From Mariprofundaceae bacterium (GTDB lineage: Bacteria > Pseudomonadota > Zetaproteobacteria > Mariprofundales > Mariprofundaceae): a stretch of DNA of 9,763 nt. Positions within the stretch are counted from its first letter, which is position 1; each line of letters opens with the position of its first letter. The translations under genes and the position numbers were made by a program. The notes under the pieces are model-generated. The model was given only the letters and a program-made list of their open reading frames with translations, did no database searches and was not told the DNA's origin. Positions 1 through 6,858 of the stretch are shown piece after piece. Location: positions 1 through 9,763 of the forward strand of contig JAUZQU010000034.1 of the NCBI GenBank assembly GCA_030950835.1, in the 5' to 3' direction.

Positions 1-478
1 TTAACTCTTGGTTGAGCTGTGCGGTGAGGCTGTTTCCCCAGAATTCGTAGAGGTTTTTTCCTTGTGGGGTGGTCAGTTTGGTGCCCATTTCAAGGCGATA
101 AGCTTGCATCAAATCAAGTGGACGCAATAGACCATATAAACCTGAAAGTATGCGTAGATGTTGTTGGGCAAAAGCGATGTCATCATCTCCTAAACTCGCA
201 GCATCTAAACCTTGATAGACATCACCTGCAAAGCTGAATATGGCTTGTTTGGCATTGTCTGGGGTGAATGGTGTATACCACTGTTGATAACGCCCTACAT
301 TTAAATCGGCAAGTTTCATGCTTAGTTTCATCAATGCAGCAATTGAAAAACTGTCTTGCTCACGCAATATGTCGATTAAAGCTTGGCTTTGTTTTAGAAA
401 TAAGGGCTGGCTAAAGCTGGAGTCGGGTAAAGTGGCGGTTTGGTGTAGTTTTTTGGCAGGTGAAATGATTAAACGCAT
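1..478 (-). CDS. yaaA: Peroxide stress protein YaaA (DUF328), C-terminus cut by window edge
   Basis: This is the first 159 codons of a YaaA/DUF328 protein; the E. coli protein is about 258 residues, so roughly the last 100 lie outside the window. In E. coli YaaA limits free intracellular iron, and so DNA and protein oxidation, during hydrogen peroxide stress; it acts in the cytoplasm. Seen here: the family-defining N-terminus MRLIISPAKK (residues 1-10), FAGDVYQGL (83-91), and SGLYGLLRPLDLMQAYRLEMG-type core at about 112-132, followed by NLYEFWGNSLTAQLN (142-156), all co-linear with E. coli YaaA and without frameshift. The start is supported by a GAGGAAA ribosome binding site a few bases upstream. 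It diverges from the histidine kinase gene, with its own predicted promoter in the gap. In E. coli the gene belongs to the OxyR regulon; I see no clear OxyR site here. Family assignment is very secure. Confidence 0.95.
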   Translation of the reverse strand, partial: MRLIISPAKKLHQTATLPDSSFSQPLFLKQSQALIDILREQDSFSIAALMKLSMKLADLNVGRYQQWYTPFTPDNAKQAIFSFAGDVYQGLDAASLGDDDIAFAQQHLRILSGLYGLLRPLDLMQAYRLEMGTKLTTPQGKNLYEFWGNSLTAQLNQEL

Positions 479-512
479 GGTTTCCTCGTGACATAAAGCT
501 ATGATGGGATGC

Positions 513-540
513 ATTTTAGCATGGCTCAGTGAAATGTCTT
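513..540 (-). promoter_or_regulatory. Predicted sigma-70 promoter for yaaA, extended -10
   Basis: On the minus strand the -10 TAAAAT (518-513, five of six consensus bases) is preceded directly by TGC (521-519), an extended -10 element. A weaker -35 AAGACA (540-535) lies 16 bases upstream. Transcription would begin near 506, giving a leader of about 28 bases that contains the yaaA ribosome binding site. Seen by eye only. Confidence 0.55.
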
Positions 541-559
541 GTGCATAACCTTCTATATT

Positions 560-588
560 TTGACGAAGGGCAAAAGATAAGCTTTAAT
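560..588 (+). promoter_or_regulatory. Predicted sigma-70 promoter for the histidine kinase gene
   Basis: TTGACG (560-565, five of six -35 consensus bases) and TTTAAT (583-588, five of six -10 bases) are separated by an ideal 17 bases. Transcription would begin near 595, leaving about a 20-base leader with an AGGAG ribosome binding site (603-607) seven bases before the kinase ATG. This is the strongest promoter match in the window and may also drive recG, since no strong terminator lies between. Confidence 0.6.
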
Positions 589-614
589 AGATAGAAGATT
601 GTAGGAGTTGCAAG

Positions 615-1394
615 ATGCAAACAGATGAAAGCATAAAACCCACTGATGCAGTACAAAACATGAAAGGTTTGTTGCATGTGTTTTCACATGATTTGCGCAA
701 CCCATTGTTGAACATTCAGGCTTTGAGCCAAGAAATGCAGCTTAGTGTGGTGGATGCACAAGAGGCAAAGCAAGCTCAAAAAGACGAGACTTTGCAGCAG
801 ATTTTGGATGAAGATTTGCCCGATACGTTGGCTTTGTTGCAAGAAAGTACGCAGCGTATGGACAGCATGATTGCAGGCATCAATGAGATTTATCATTGTA
901 TGTATGATGTATTGCAATGTGAGCAGGTGGATATGCAAACCATGTTTCAGCGTTGTTTCACATCGTTAAACCTTGAAGAAGAGAATATCAATCTGCATTG
1001 CGACATCCAAGCGATGGTATATGCTGATCCTTGGGCAGTGAAACGGTTGGTGAGTGAGTTGTTGTTGAACGCGTCCAAAGCGATTGCAGCTAAAGGACTG
1101 GGAATCAAAGGGGTGGCGGTGAAGCCCGATGTTTTGCCGCGTGATATTGTGGTGGAGGCGCAACAACAAGGTGAACTATGGCAGTTGAGTGTGGCGGATT
1201 GTGGTTGTGGTTTTGTCGCTGAAGAAATGAAACGTGTTTTTGAGCCATTTTTTACAGGTTCAGCCTTTGAAGGTGGTGCAGGTTTGGGTTTGGCACGGGT
1301 ACAGGCGCTGCTGCATCAACAAGGTGGTTCGATTTCGCTACAAACAGTGGAAAACGGGGCGAAAGTGATCTTTTCTCTGCCTGTCGCGGTTTAA
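615..1394 (+). CDS. Short soluble histidine kinase without a sensor domain
   Basis: A 259-residue protein made of little more than a transmitter core. The phospho-accepting H-box is FSHDLRNPLLNIQ (residues 23-35, His25). A helical dimerisation segment follows to about residue 90. The HATPase_c domain then shows the N-box (RLVSELLLNASKAI, Asn152), G1 box (DCGCGF, Asp195), F-box (VFEPFFTG, 208-215) and G2 box (GGAGLGLARVQ, 220-230). All residues needed for ATP binding and autophosphorylation appear present. Only about 20 residues precede the H-box, and there is no membrane segment, PAS, GAF or HAMP domain, so any signal would come from a protein partner or an unseen input. The segment around DLPDTLALLQESTQRMDSMI (68-86) resembles kinases of the phytochrome/PAS hybrid type. 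No response regulator is in the window, so it is an orphan as seen. The start is fixed by AGGAG seven bases upstream. The cognate partner and regulated process cannot be inferred. Confidence 0.93.
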   Translation: MQTDESIKPTDAVQNMKGLLHVFSHDLRNPLLNIQALSQEMQLSVVDAQEAKQAQKDETLQQILDEDLPDTLALLQESTQRMDSMIAGINEIYHCMYDVLQCEQVDMQTMFQRCFTSLNLEEENINLHCDIQAMVYADPWAVKRLVSELLLNASKAIAAKGLGIKGVAVKPDVLPRDIVVEAQQQGELWQLSVADCGCGFVAEEMKRVFEPFFTGSAFEGGAGLGLARVQALLHQQGGSISLQTVENGAKVIFSLPVAV

Positions 1395-1474
1395 AAAGAC
1401 GTATTTATCTTGTTTGAATGATGAAAAGCTGTTTGAAAGGTTGGCTTTTGTGCTTGAGGGATTAGTTTTTAGCC

Positions 1475-3538
1475 ATGCAGCCAAGTGTGTATGACTTTTT
1501 TTCTCAAGATATAGAGCTTATTGAAGGCATTGGCAGTGTCAGCGCCAAGAAATTACGCAAACTTGGCATGACATGCCTTGGTGATTTCCTGTTTCACTTA
1601 CCCAAATCATGGTTGGATGATAGACAGATGACATCCATGGACAAACTCATCGAGAAACAAGAAGTCCGTATTCAAGGTTGTATTCATCAGCGGCGCAGCC
1701 GTGGTTTTGGGCGCAAGGCATCGGTGATGTTGAGTCTATCCGATGATACAGGTATTTCCTTAGAACTCTCTTTTTTTCATGCCAATTATATGATGTCCGA
1801 TGCGCGATTGCAGGAAGGACAGTGGATTACGGCGCGTGGTGTGGTCAGCCGTTGGGGTAAAACATGGCAAATGACCCACCCTGAATGGTCTACTTTACCA
1901 CGATTTGAGCCTGCTTGGCAGCCCAAGTATGCCAGTATTGCAGGTTTTCATGGTAAAAAAGTGGGTTTGTGGATTCGTCATGCCTTGAAGTTGTTGCCTA
2001 CACTTGCCAGCAGCCCTTGGGATGCCGCATTGTCTGATTATTCGCCCAATTATTCGCATGATTACGCGCACGACTATCCAAGCTTACAACAAGCTTTAAC
2101 CAGCATACATTGTAATCAACAGCATGCACCTGATTCAAAGGTAATGCGTGACGCTGGCATACGTTTGCAGTTAGAAGAGTTGTTATCATATTTCCATGTG
2201 ATGCGTCAGCAGCGACAACAAGCCGAAATCAGTTGTAAACCTATGCCACAAGGCATATTGGAAGATACATTTATCCAAAGTTTACCATTTCCGCTTACGC
2301 CAGCCCAGACAGAGGTTTGGGCGGAGATTAGTGCGGACTTAGCATCGGCTAAACGTATGCATCGTTTGTTGCAAGGTGATGTAGGGGCGGGAAAAACATG
2401 GGTGGCGGCATTGGGTATGCTGCGTTGTTTTGAACATGATTGTCAAAGTGCCATCATGGCTCCAACTGAAGTCTTAGCAGAGCAACATTTTGTTACGCTG
2501 AATGAACTTTTAATGCCGCTAGGTATATCTTTGGCACTACTTACAGGCAGCACTAAAAAACGAGAGCGAAAAAAGCTGCTTGCCGCTCTTGAGCAGGGCG
2601 AAGTACATGTATTGGTGGGAACCCATGCTTTGTTGACTGAAGATGTGGTGTTTCAACATTTATCCTTAGCTATAATTGATGAGCAACATCGTTTTGGGGT
2701 GGAGCAGCGCTGGGCATTAAGCGAAAAAGGGCAGGCTGTACACTTGCTTGCCATGACTGCCACACCGATTCCGCGCTCGCTGGCATTGGCCTTGTATGGG
2801 GATATGTTGTTAAGTGTGATGCGTGGTTTACCTGCGGGCAGAAAAACCATACAAACTCGAATTTTGCTACAAGATAAAATGCCTGCTTTGGCAGATGCTT
2901 TGGCGCGGATGTTAGCCGAAAACGGGCGTATTTACTGGATTGTGCCACGCATTGATGAAGATGAGGACATGACCAGCGTGGATGAGCGCATGACAACTTT
3001 ACAACACCGCTTTCCAGACGAAAAAGTATTGGCTTTACATGGTAAAATGAAAGGCAAAGACAAACAAGCAGCTTTGGCGGCGTTTACTGAAGGAAGCTGT
3101 AGGATATTGGTATCTACGACAGTAGTGGAAGTGGGGGTGAATGTGCCAGAGGCGAGGGTGATGGTGATTGAGCAAGCCGATAGATATGGTTTGGCGCAAC
3201 TGCATCAATTGCGTGGGCGCGTGGGACGCTCGGATGCGCAGAGTTATTGTATGTTGATACCATCTATGCAGATAAGTCAAACGGGTTTGGACAGATTGGC
3301 TTTGATGACACGTTGCTTTGATGGTTTGGAGTTGGCAGAGGCGGATTTGCAACATCGTGGGGCAGGGGATGCTGTGGGCACAAGGCAAAGTGGCGAAGCT
3401 GGTTTTCGTCTGCTTGACCCTGCTTTGGATGCCGATTTAATTCGGACTTGGTTTGAGCATGAGGTGCTTAGTCAGGTTGAAAATATACCTGAGCATATGT
3501 TGCACTTTTGGCGACCGCTGGCGGATGAAGTGGATTGA
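1475..3538 (+). CDS. recG: ATP-dependent DNA helicase RecG
   Basis: A 687-residue RecG (E. coli 693), the superfamily 2 translocase that regresses stalled replication forks and branch-migrates Holliday junctions and R-loops. The N-terminal part (about 1-150) carries the helix-hairpin-helix-like IEGIGSVSAKKLRKLG (16-31) and the OB-fold wedge domain that splits the junction. Helicase motifs follow in order: Walker A GDVGAGKT (301-308), MAPTEVLAEQH (328-338), Walker B DEQHRFG (402-408), MTATPIPRS (427-435), LPAGR (452-456), ILVSTTVVEVGVNVPEA (544-560), and QLRGRVGRSD (578-587), then the GTRQSGEAGF segment (635-644) typical of RecG. A four-fold 12-base repeat adds a Tyr/Asp/His-rich stretch at 188-202, between wedge and helicase. 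The ATG is the only plausible start: an in-frame TAG lies 12 bases upstream. The best Shine-Dalgarno, GAGGG, is about 14-15 bases away, which is long. It is 80 bases behind the kinase gene and possibly co-transcribed with it. Confidence 0.98.
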   Translation: MQPSVYDFFSQDIELIEGIGSVSAKKLRKLGMTCLGDFLFHLPKSWLDDRQMTSMDKLIEKQEVRIQGCIHQRRSRGFGRKASVMLSLSDDTGISLELSFFHANYMMSDARLQEGQWITARGVVSRWGKTWQMTHPEWSTLPRFEPAWQPKYASIAGFHGKKVGLWIRHALKLLPTLASSPWDAALSDYSPNYSHDYAHDYPSLQQALTSIHCNQQHAPDSKVMRDAGIRLQLEELLSYFHVMRQQRQQAEISCKPMPQGILEDTFIQSLPFPLTPAQTEVWAEISADLASAKRMHRLLQGDVGAGKTWVAALGMLRCFEHDCQSAIMAPTEVLAEQHFVTLNELLMPLGISLALLTGSTKKRERKKLLAALEQGEVHVLVGTHALLTEDVVFQHLSLAIIDEQHRFGVEQRWALSEKGQAVHLLAMTATPIPRSLALALYGDMLLSVMRGLPAGRKTIQTRILLQDKMPALADALARMLAENGRIYWIVPRIDEDEDMTSVDERMTTLQHRFPDEKVLALHGKMKGKDKQAALAAFTEGSCRILVSTTVVEVGVNVPEARVMVIEQADRYGLAQLHQLRGRVGRSDAQSYCMLIPSMQISQTGLDRLALMTRCFDGLELAEADLQHRGAGDAVGTRQSGEAGFRLLDPALDADLIRTWFEHEVLSQVENIPEHMLHFWRPLADEVD
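2036..2080 (+). repeat. Imperfect 12-base tandem repeat inside recG
   Basis: Four in-frame units begin at 2036, 2048, 2060 and 2072, each reading approximately gattattcgccc and encoding a D/N-Y-S/A-P/H tetrapeptide (DYSP NYSH DYAH DYP). The repeat lies in the linker between wedge and helicase domains, where E. coli RecG has unrelated sequence, so it looks like a local microsatellite-type expansion tolerated in a loop. The last unit is diverged. Confidence 0.7.
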
Positions 3539-3724
3539 GAAAACAGCGTATTTGGGGTGTTGTTTTTCACTTGCTTTGCCTTGCCTTAGGTGTGCAAATG
3601 CGGTGTGTTGACAACCGTGTAATATGCATCTAAATATTTGATTTATATGTATTTTATCATGATGTAAACAGGCATAAATATAAAATAACTTGCCAAGCCA
3701 TATTAAATATGTTGTTCTATATAG
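3539..3724 (+). promoter_or_regulatory. AT-rich recG-recQ gap with candidate recQ promoter
   Basis: This 186-base gap has no credible gene. A perfect -35 TTGACA lies at 3608-3613, but the -10 at 17-base spacing (TAAATA, 3631-3636) is poor, so the promoter call is tentative. From about 3630 to the recQ ATG the sequence is strikingly AT-rich, as is usual upstream of a separately expressed gene. I find no strong intrinsic terminator for recG and no recognisable Shine-Dalgarno before recQ. Confidence 0.35.
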
Positions 3725-5893
3725 ATGGCTACTAAAAAAGTAAAACAACAAGCAAGAAATGTATTAAAAGATGTCTTTGGCTACGATGATTTCCGCCCTC
3801 CTCAAGAAGAAGTGATTTGCTCTATACTTGATGGCAAAGATGCCTTTGTACTCATGCCAACTGGTGGCGGCAAGTCACTATGTTACCAAATTCCTTCCAT
3901 CATGCGCGAAGGTACAGGCATTGTGATTTCGCCACTGATTTCCTTGATGAAAGACCAAGTAGACGCTTTGACACGCTGCGGTGTGGCAGCAGCATATTAC
4001 AACTCATCTTTAAAAGCGGCAGAAGCGAAAGATGTGATGGAAAGGTTTGAAAATGATAAGTTAGATTTATTATATGTCGCTCCAGAGCGTTTGCTGACCA
4101 AAACATTTCTGAACCGTTTGAAGAAGATTAAGGTTGCTTTGTTTGCCGTTGATGAAGCGCATTGTGTATCACAATGGGGACATGATTTCCGCCCTGAATA
4201 TGTGCGTTTGGGTGAGTTGCGCGAACAAATGCCAGAAGTGCCTATGATTGCCTTAACGGCAACTGCTGATGTGCATACCCGTGATGATATTGTCAAACGA
4301 TTGAGCATGAAACGTGCAAAACGTTATGTTTCAAGCTTTGATAGACCCAATATCCGTTATTTGATTGCCGAAAAACGCCAGCCTTTAACCCAAGTCCTAC
4401 AATTCTTAGAAGATTGGAAAGATTGTTCAGGTATTATTTATTGTTTGTCGCGCAAACGTGTGGAAGAAATGGCAGTAAACCTACAACGCCACGGCATTCG
4501 TGCTTCGGCTTACCATGCTGGTATGCCAGGGCGAACACGCGAGAAGGTGCAAGATGATTTTTTGCGTGATCGCGTTAAAGTCATCGTGGCAACGATTGCT
4601 TTTGGTATGGGGGTGGATAAACCCAATGTGCGTTTTGTGATTCACCATGATTTGCCCAAAAGTATGGAATCTTATTACCAAGAAACAGGTCGTGCAGGTC
4701 GTGATGGTTTGGAATCTGAAGCGATGTTGCTTTATGGCTCTGGTGATGTGAATTTGGTGCGTAGGTTGATTGAAAATGTAGAAAATCCAGAACAACGCCG
4801 CGTGGAAGTGCATAAGCTGAACAGCATGATTTCATTGGCAGAGTCTTTGACTTGCCGCCGCCGTGTTTTGTTGGGTTACTTCAATGAATATATGGGCGAG
4901 AATTGTAATAATTGCGATGTTTGCCTTGATCCTCCTGAACAATATGATGGTACAGCACCTGCTTTGATTGTTGCCAAAGCCGTTCAGGCGCTGAATGGTG
5001 ATCATGCTTCGGGTTATATTGTGGACTTTTTGCGTGGTTCCAAAAGTAAACGTATTTTGGACAAAAAACATGATGAATTGCCTGAACATGGCACAGGTAC
5101 AGATATCAATGCTGATGAGTGGACATCTATTGTGCGTCAGCTGGTGCATCAAGGTTATTATGTGCAAGACATTTCACGCCGTGCGGCTGTGATGCCCACG
5201 GATAAATCAAGGGCATTGTTGGCAGGTGAGTTGAAGGTGACTTTATCCAAGTACCAACCTGGTTTGAAGCGTAAGTTGAAACGATTTACAGTGCCTAAAG
5301 ATAATAACTTGTTTAAAAAGCTGGTGGAATTGCGTGATGGGCTGGCGGAAGCTGAAGATGTTGCACCACATGCTTTGTTGAGTGATGTAACGTTAACTGA
5401 AATGAGCCAGTTGGGTAAAATTGATGGTGTAACTGCCCCATTTGCGCGTATTAGTGGCATGGGAACGCATAAAATTGATGCCTATGGCGATGCGTTTATG
5501 GGTTTGATTCAATCGCATAAAATCAAAGCTTCATCGAAGAAAAAACTATCCGATGATAAACCCGTCTTGCTGGCTAAAGGGCCTGCGGCAACGGATGCGC
5601 AAACGTATTCATGGAACTTGTACAAAAGTGGTAAGTCAGTAGACAGTATTTCAGCAGAACAAGGCATGAGCCAAAAGACAATTTTGAACCATTTTATCGC
5701 TTTGGTTCGGGCTGCCAACTATGTTGAAGTGCGTGATATTATTGGCGAACCTTTTGATGTTGCCATGCAAGAGTTAAGTGATGCAGATCCGTATGCTTCT
5801 TTGTCTGAAATCAAGCAAGATTTATCTGTGGACTTGAGCAATGAAGAGTTCCGTTTGATTTTGGCATGGCGCGAGGGCATTGGCGTTTCATAA
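3725..5893 (+). CDS. recQ: ATP-dependent DNA helicase RecQ with extra C-terminal HTH domain
   Basis: A 722-residue RecQ, about 110 residues longer than E. coli RecQ (about 610). RecQ is a 3'-5' superfamily 2 helicase that unwinds duplexes, forks and gaps in RecF-pathway recombination and fork repair. Visible in order: motif 0 FGYDDFRPPQEE (18-29), Walker A MPTGGGKS (44-51), Walker B DEAH (143-146) running into the aromatic-rich loop SQWGHDFRPEY (149-159), LTATA (177-181), FDRPNIRY (205-212), AYHAG (262-266), VATIAFGMGVDKPNVRFVIH (288-307), and QETGRAGRDG (319-328). The zinc site is Cys377, Cys394, Cys397 and Cys400. A winged-helix RQC domain (about 405-515) and an HRDC domain (about 527-600) follow. 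The extension (about 620-722) contains SWNLYKSGKSVDSISAEQG and SQKTILNHF, a helix-turn-helix resembling the HTH_40 domain at the end of some RecQ proteins. An in-frame TAG directly precedes the ATG, so this is the most upstream ATG possible; no Shine-Dalgarno is visible. Confidence 0.98.
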   Translation: MATKKVKQQARNVLKDVFGYDDFRPPQEEVICSILDGKDAFVLMPTGGGKSLCYQIPSIMREGTGIVISPLISLMKDQVDALTRCGVAAAYYNSSLKAAEAKDVMERFENDKLDLLYVAPERLLTKTFLNRLKKIKVALFAVDEAHCVSQWGHDFRPEYVRLGELREQMPEVPMIALTATADVHTRDDIVKRLSMKRAKRYVSSFDRPNIRYLIAEKRQPLTQVLQFLEDWKDCSGIIYCLSRKRVEEMAVNLQRHGIRASAYHAGMPGRTREKVQDDFLRDRVKVIVATIAFGMGVDKPNVRFVIHHDLPKSMESYYQETGRAGRDGLESEAMLLYGSGDVNLVRRLIENVENPEQRRVEVHKLNSMISLAESLTCRRRVLLGYFNEYMGENCNNCDVCLDPPEQYDGTAPALIVAKAVQALNGDHASGYIVDFLRGSKSKRILDKKHDELPEHGTGTDINADEWTSIVRQLVHQGYYVQDISRRAAVMPTDKSRALLAGELKVTLSKYQPGLKRKLKRFTVPKDNNLFKKLVELRDGLAEAEDVAPHALLSDVTLTEMSQLGKIDGVTAPFARISGMGTHKIDAYGDAFMGLIQSHKIKASSKKKLSDDKPVLLAKGPAATDAQTYSWNLYKSGKSVDSISAEQGMSQKTILNHFIALVRAANYVEVRDIIGEPFDVAMQELSDADPYASLSEIKQDLSVDLSNEEFRLILAWREGIGVS

Positions 5894-5901
5894 TATCAGC
5901 A

Positions 5902-5940
5902 ACCCACTCCCCTGCTTATTTGTTTGAGCAGGGGGTGGGT
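5902..5940. terminator. Strong GC-rich hairpin between convergent recQ and hslR, no U-tract
   Basis: The arms 5902-5917 and 5926-5940 pair over about 15 base pairs with a single bulged T (5908) and an A/T-rich 8-base loop. It begins nine bases after the recQ stop. On neither strand is it followed by a run of T, so it does not fit the classic intrinsic terminator. By position between two convergent transcripts it is most likely a bidirectional terminator or an mRNA 3'-end stabiliser. Confidence 0.6.
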
Positions 5941-5986
5941 AAATTCAGAAATTCACCAGCGATTTAAACTGCTTTATCTTGATGCT

Positions 5987-6044
5987 GGATTGAGGTAAGC
6001 GGATTGATTTTTCAAGATTGATTCTTGAAAGATTGAATCTTTCT
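5987..6044. repeat. Degenerate 14-15 base tandem repeat at the 3' end of hslR
   Basis: GATTGA recurs at 5988, 6002, 6016 and 6031, giving four loose units of 14, 14, 15 and 15 bases. The array covers the hslR stop codon and its last residues (KIQSFKNQS). One segment (6011-6029) also forms a perfect 7-base-pair hairpin with a 5-base loop. It is weak and may be chance in AT-rich sequence. Confidence 0.35.
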
Positions 6045-6398
6045 TCTCTGGCGTTTATCTGGACGTTTGCTGGGTGATGGAGATGCCATATTTTGGAACT
6101 TACGTTGTTCAGCTAGTTTGAGGCGCTGTTGTATGCTGTCGGCAGTTTCCTCGTATAATGTTTGGGCAATGCTGGCTGAGCCGCGTTTGTCTGCAAGGGC
6201 AAGTACGATGATGATGAAGCGTTCATCTTCTTTTTGGATGTGTATTTCATCACCAATCTGGACTGTTTTGGATGCTTTACAGCGTATGCCGTGGCTTGAA
6301 ATATGACCACCTTTGCAGGCATGGCTGGCGAGGCTGCGTATTTTGTAAAAACGTGCAGCCCATAACCACTTGTCCATACGCACTGTTTGTTTACACAT
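6012..6398 (-). CDS. hslR: Heat shock protein 15 (ribosome-associated S4-domain protein HslR)
   Basis: A 128-residue protein co-linear with E. coli Hsp15 (133 residues). Hsp15 binds free 50S subunits that still carry a nascent chain after premature dissociation and helps recycle them; it is heat-induced in E. coli. The S4 RNA-binding domain occupies about residues 7-70 and starts with RMDKWLWAARFYKIRSLA, the hallmark of the family. ALYEETADS-type sequence (LYEETADSIQQR, about 80-91) and a basic C-terminal tail rich in Lys and Arg (RPDKRQRRK) also match. The start ATG has a GAGGAG ribosome binding site eight bases upstream, which overlaps the stop codon of the preceding methyltransferase gene, so it is probably the last gene of the protease-purT-ogt-hslR operon. 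No heat-shock promoter is visible directly upstream. Its final residues are encoded within a degenerate tandem repeat. Confidence 0.95.
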   Translation of the reverse strand: MCKQTVRMDKWLWAARFYKIRSLASHACKGGHISSHGIRCKASKTVQIGDEIHIQKEDERFIIIVLALADKRGSASIAQTLYEETADSIQQRLKLAEQRKFQNMASPSPSKRPDKRQRRKIQSFKNQS

Positions 6399-6406
6399 GA
6401 TGACGA

Positions 6407-6413
6407 CTCCTCA
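6407..6413 (-). promoter_or_regulatory. hslR ribosome binding site overlapping the ogt stop codon
   Basis: On the minus strand the ogt stop TGA (6413-6411) is embedded in TGAGGAG. The GAGGAG (6412-6407) sits eight bases before the hslR ATG. Ribosomes ending ogt would therefore be in place to begin hslR, supporting translational coupling and fixing the hslR start. Confidence 0.75.
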
Positions 6414-6848
6414 TGGTGTTTGTTCAAAGTGAAGAAGTTTTTCTTTCCATGCCTTACCATAAGCAAAACCACCTAAGCCATGTTGTGCCACTATGCGATG
6501 ACAAGGCAGCAACAGGGCGATTGGATTTGCCGCTAAGGCTTGCCCCAATGCTCTGGGGGCGGTGTTTAAAGCCTGTGCTGCTTGTGCATAGGTTTTTTGT
6601 TCGCCGACTTTTAGTTGCAGTAAATATGTGCGTAGCTGCTGTTGGAATACTGTTTTGGCAGGGGCAAGTGCTGGTATGGGCGCGATTTCTTGCTTGAAAT
6701 ATGCAGCTAACCATGTGGATACAGGATTCTGATGCGCAAAGGTGTGTGCAGGTGCTTCTTGTAGCTTGATGAAAGAGCATTTTTGACCATCCCAAGCATA
6801 ATGAATCTTGCCAAGAGTAGAGAGGAAGTGGTATTCCATGGTCTGCAT
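6411..6848 (-). CDS. ogt: Methylated-DNA-protein-cysteine methyltransferase (Ogt/MGMT family)
   Basis: A 145-residue single-domain O6-alkylguanine-DNA alkyltransferase, which moves the alkyl group from O6-alkylguanine (or O4-alkylthymine) onto its own cysteine in a one-shot reaction. The active site is LLLPCHRIV (113-121), with acceptor Cys116 followed by His and Arg. The preceding helix-turn-helix with APRALGQALAANPI (97-110) carries the arginine finger (Arg99) used for base flipping, and GGFAYGKAWKEKLLHFE (126-142) closes the site. The N-terminal domain is short and divergent. There is no Ada-type AraC or zinc domain. It starts 10 bases after the purT stop. Neither this ATG nor an in-frame ATG three codons later has a clear Shine-Dalgarno, so translation may depend on coupling with purT; the exact start is uncertain by three residues. 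It could equally be labelled Ogt or the C-terminal Ada-like type. Confidence 0.94.
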   Translation of the reverse strand: MQTMEYHFLSTLGKIHYAWDGQKCSFIKLQEAPAHTFAHQNPVSTWLAAYFKQEIAPIPALAPAKTVFQQQLRTYLLQLKVGEQKTYAQAAQALNTAPRALGQALAANPIALLLPCHRIVAQHGLGGFAYGKAWKEKLLHFEQTP

Positions 6849-6858
6849 TGAAGTAGGG

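Noticed and set aside
479..614. An OxyR-type operator in the yaaA-kinase gap.
   Set aside because: No recognisable pair of ATAG/CTAT half-sites at the proper spacing was found by eye.
1422..1449. Possible terminator between the kinase and recG (AAAAGC/GCTTTT arms).
   Set aside because: Only six A/T-rich pairs with a 14-base loop, and the T run is part of the stem; too weak to call.
3539..3724. A small RNA or small gene in the recG-recQ gap.
   Set aside because: No open frame with a ribosome binding site and no strong hairpin plus T-run; only short chance palindromes such as GTTGACAAC.
4832..5167. Long antisense open frames opposite recQ and recG (for example 4832-5167 and 3035-3388).
   Set aside because: They lie wholly within conserved helicase coding sequence on the opposite strand, lack ribosome binding sites and encode no recognisable domain.
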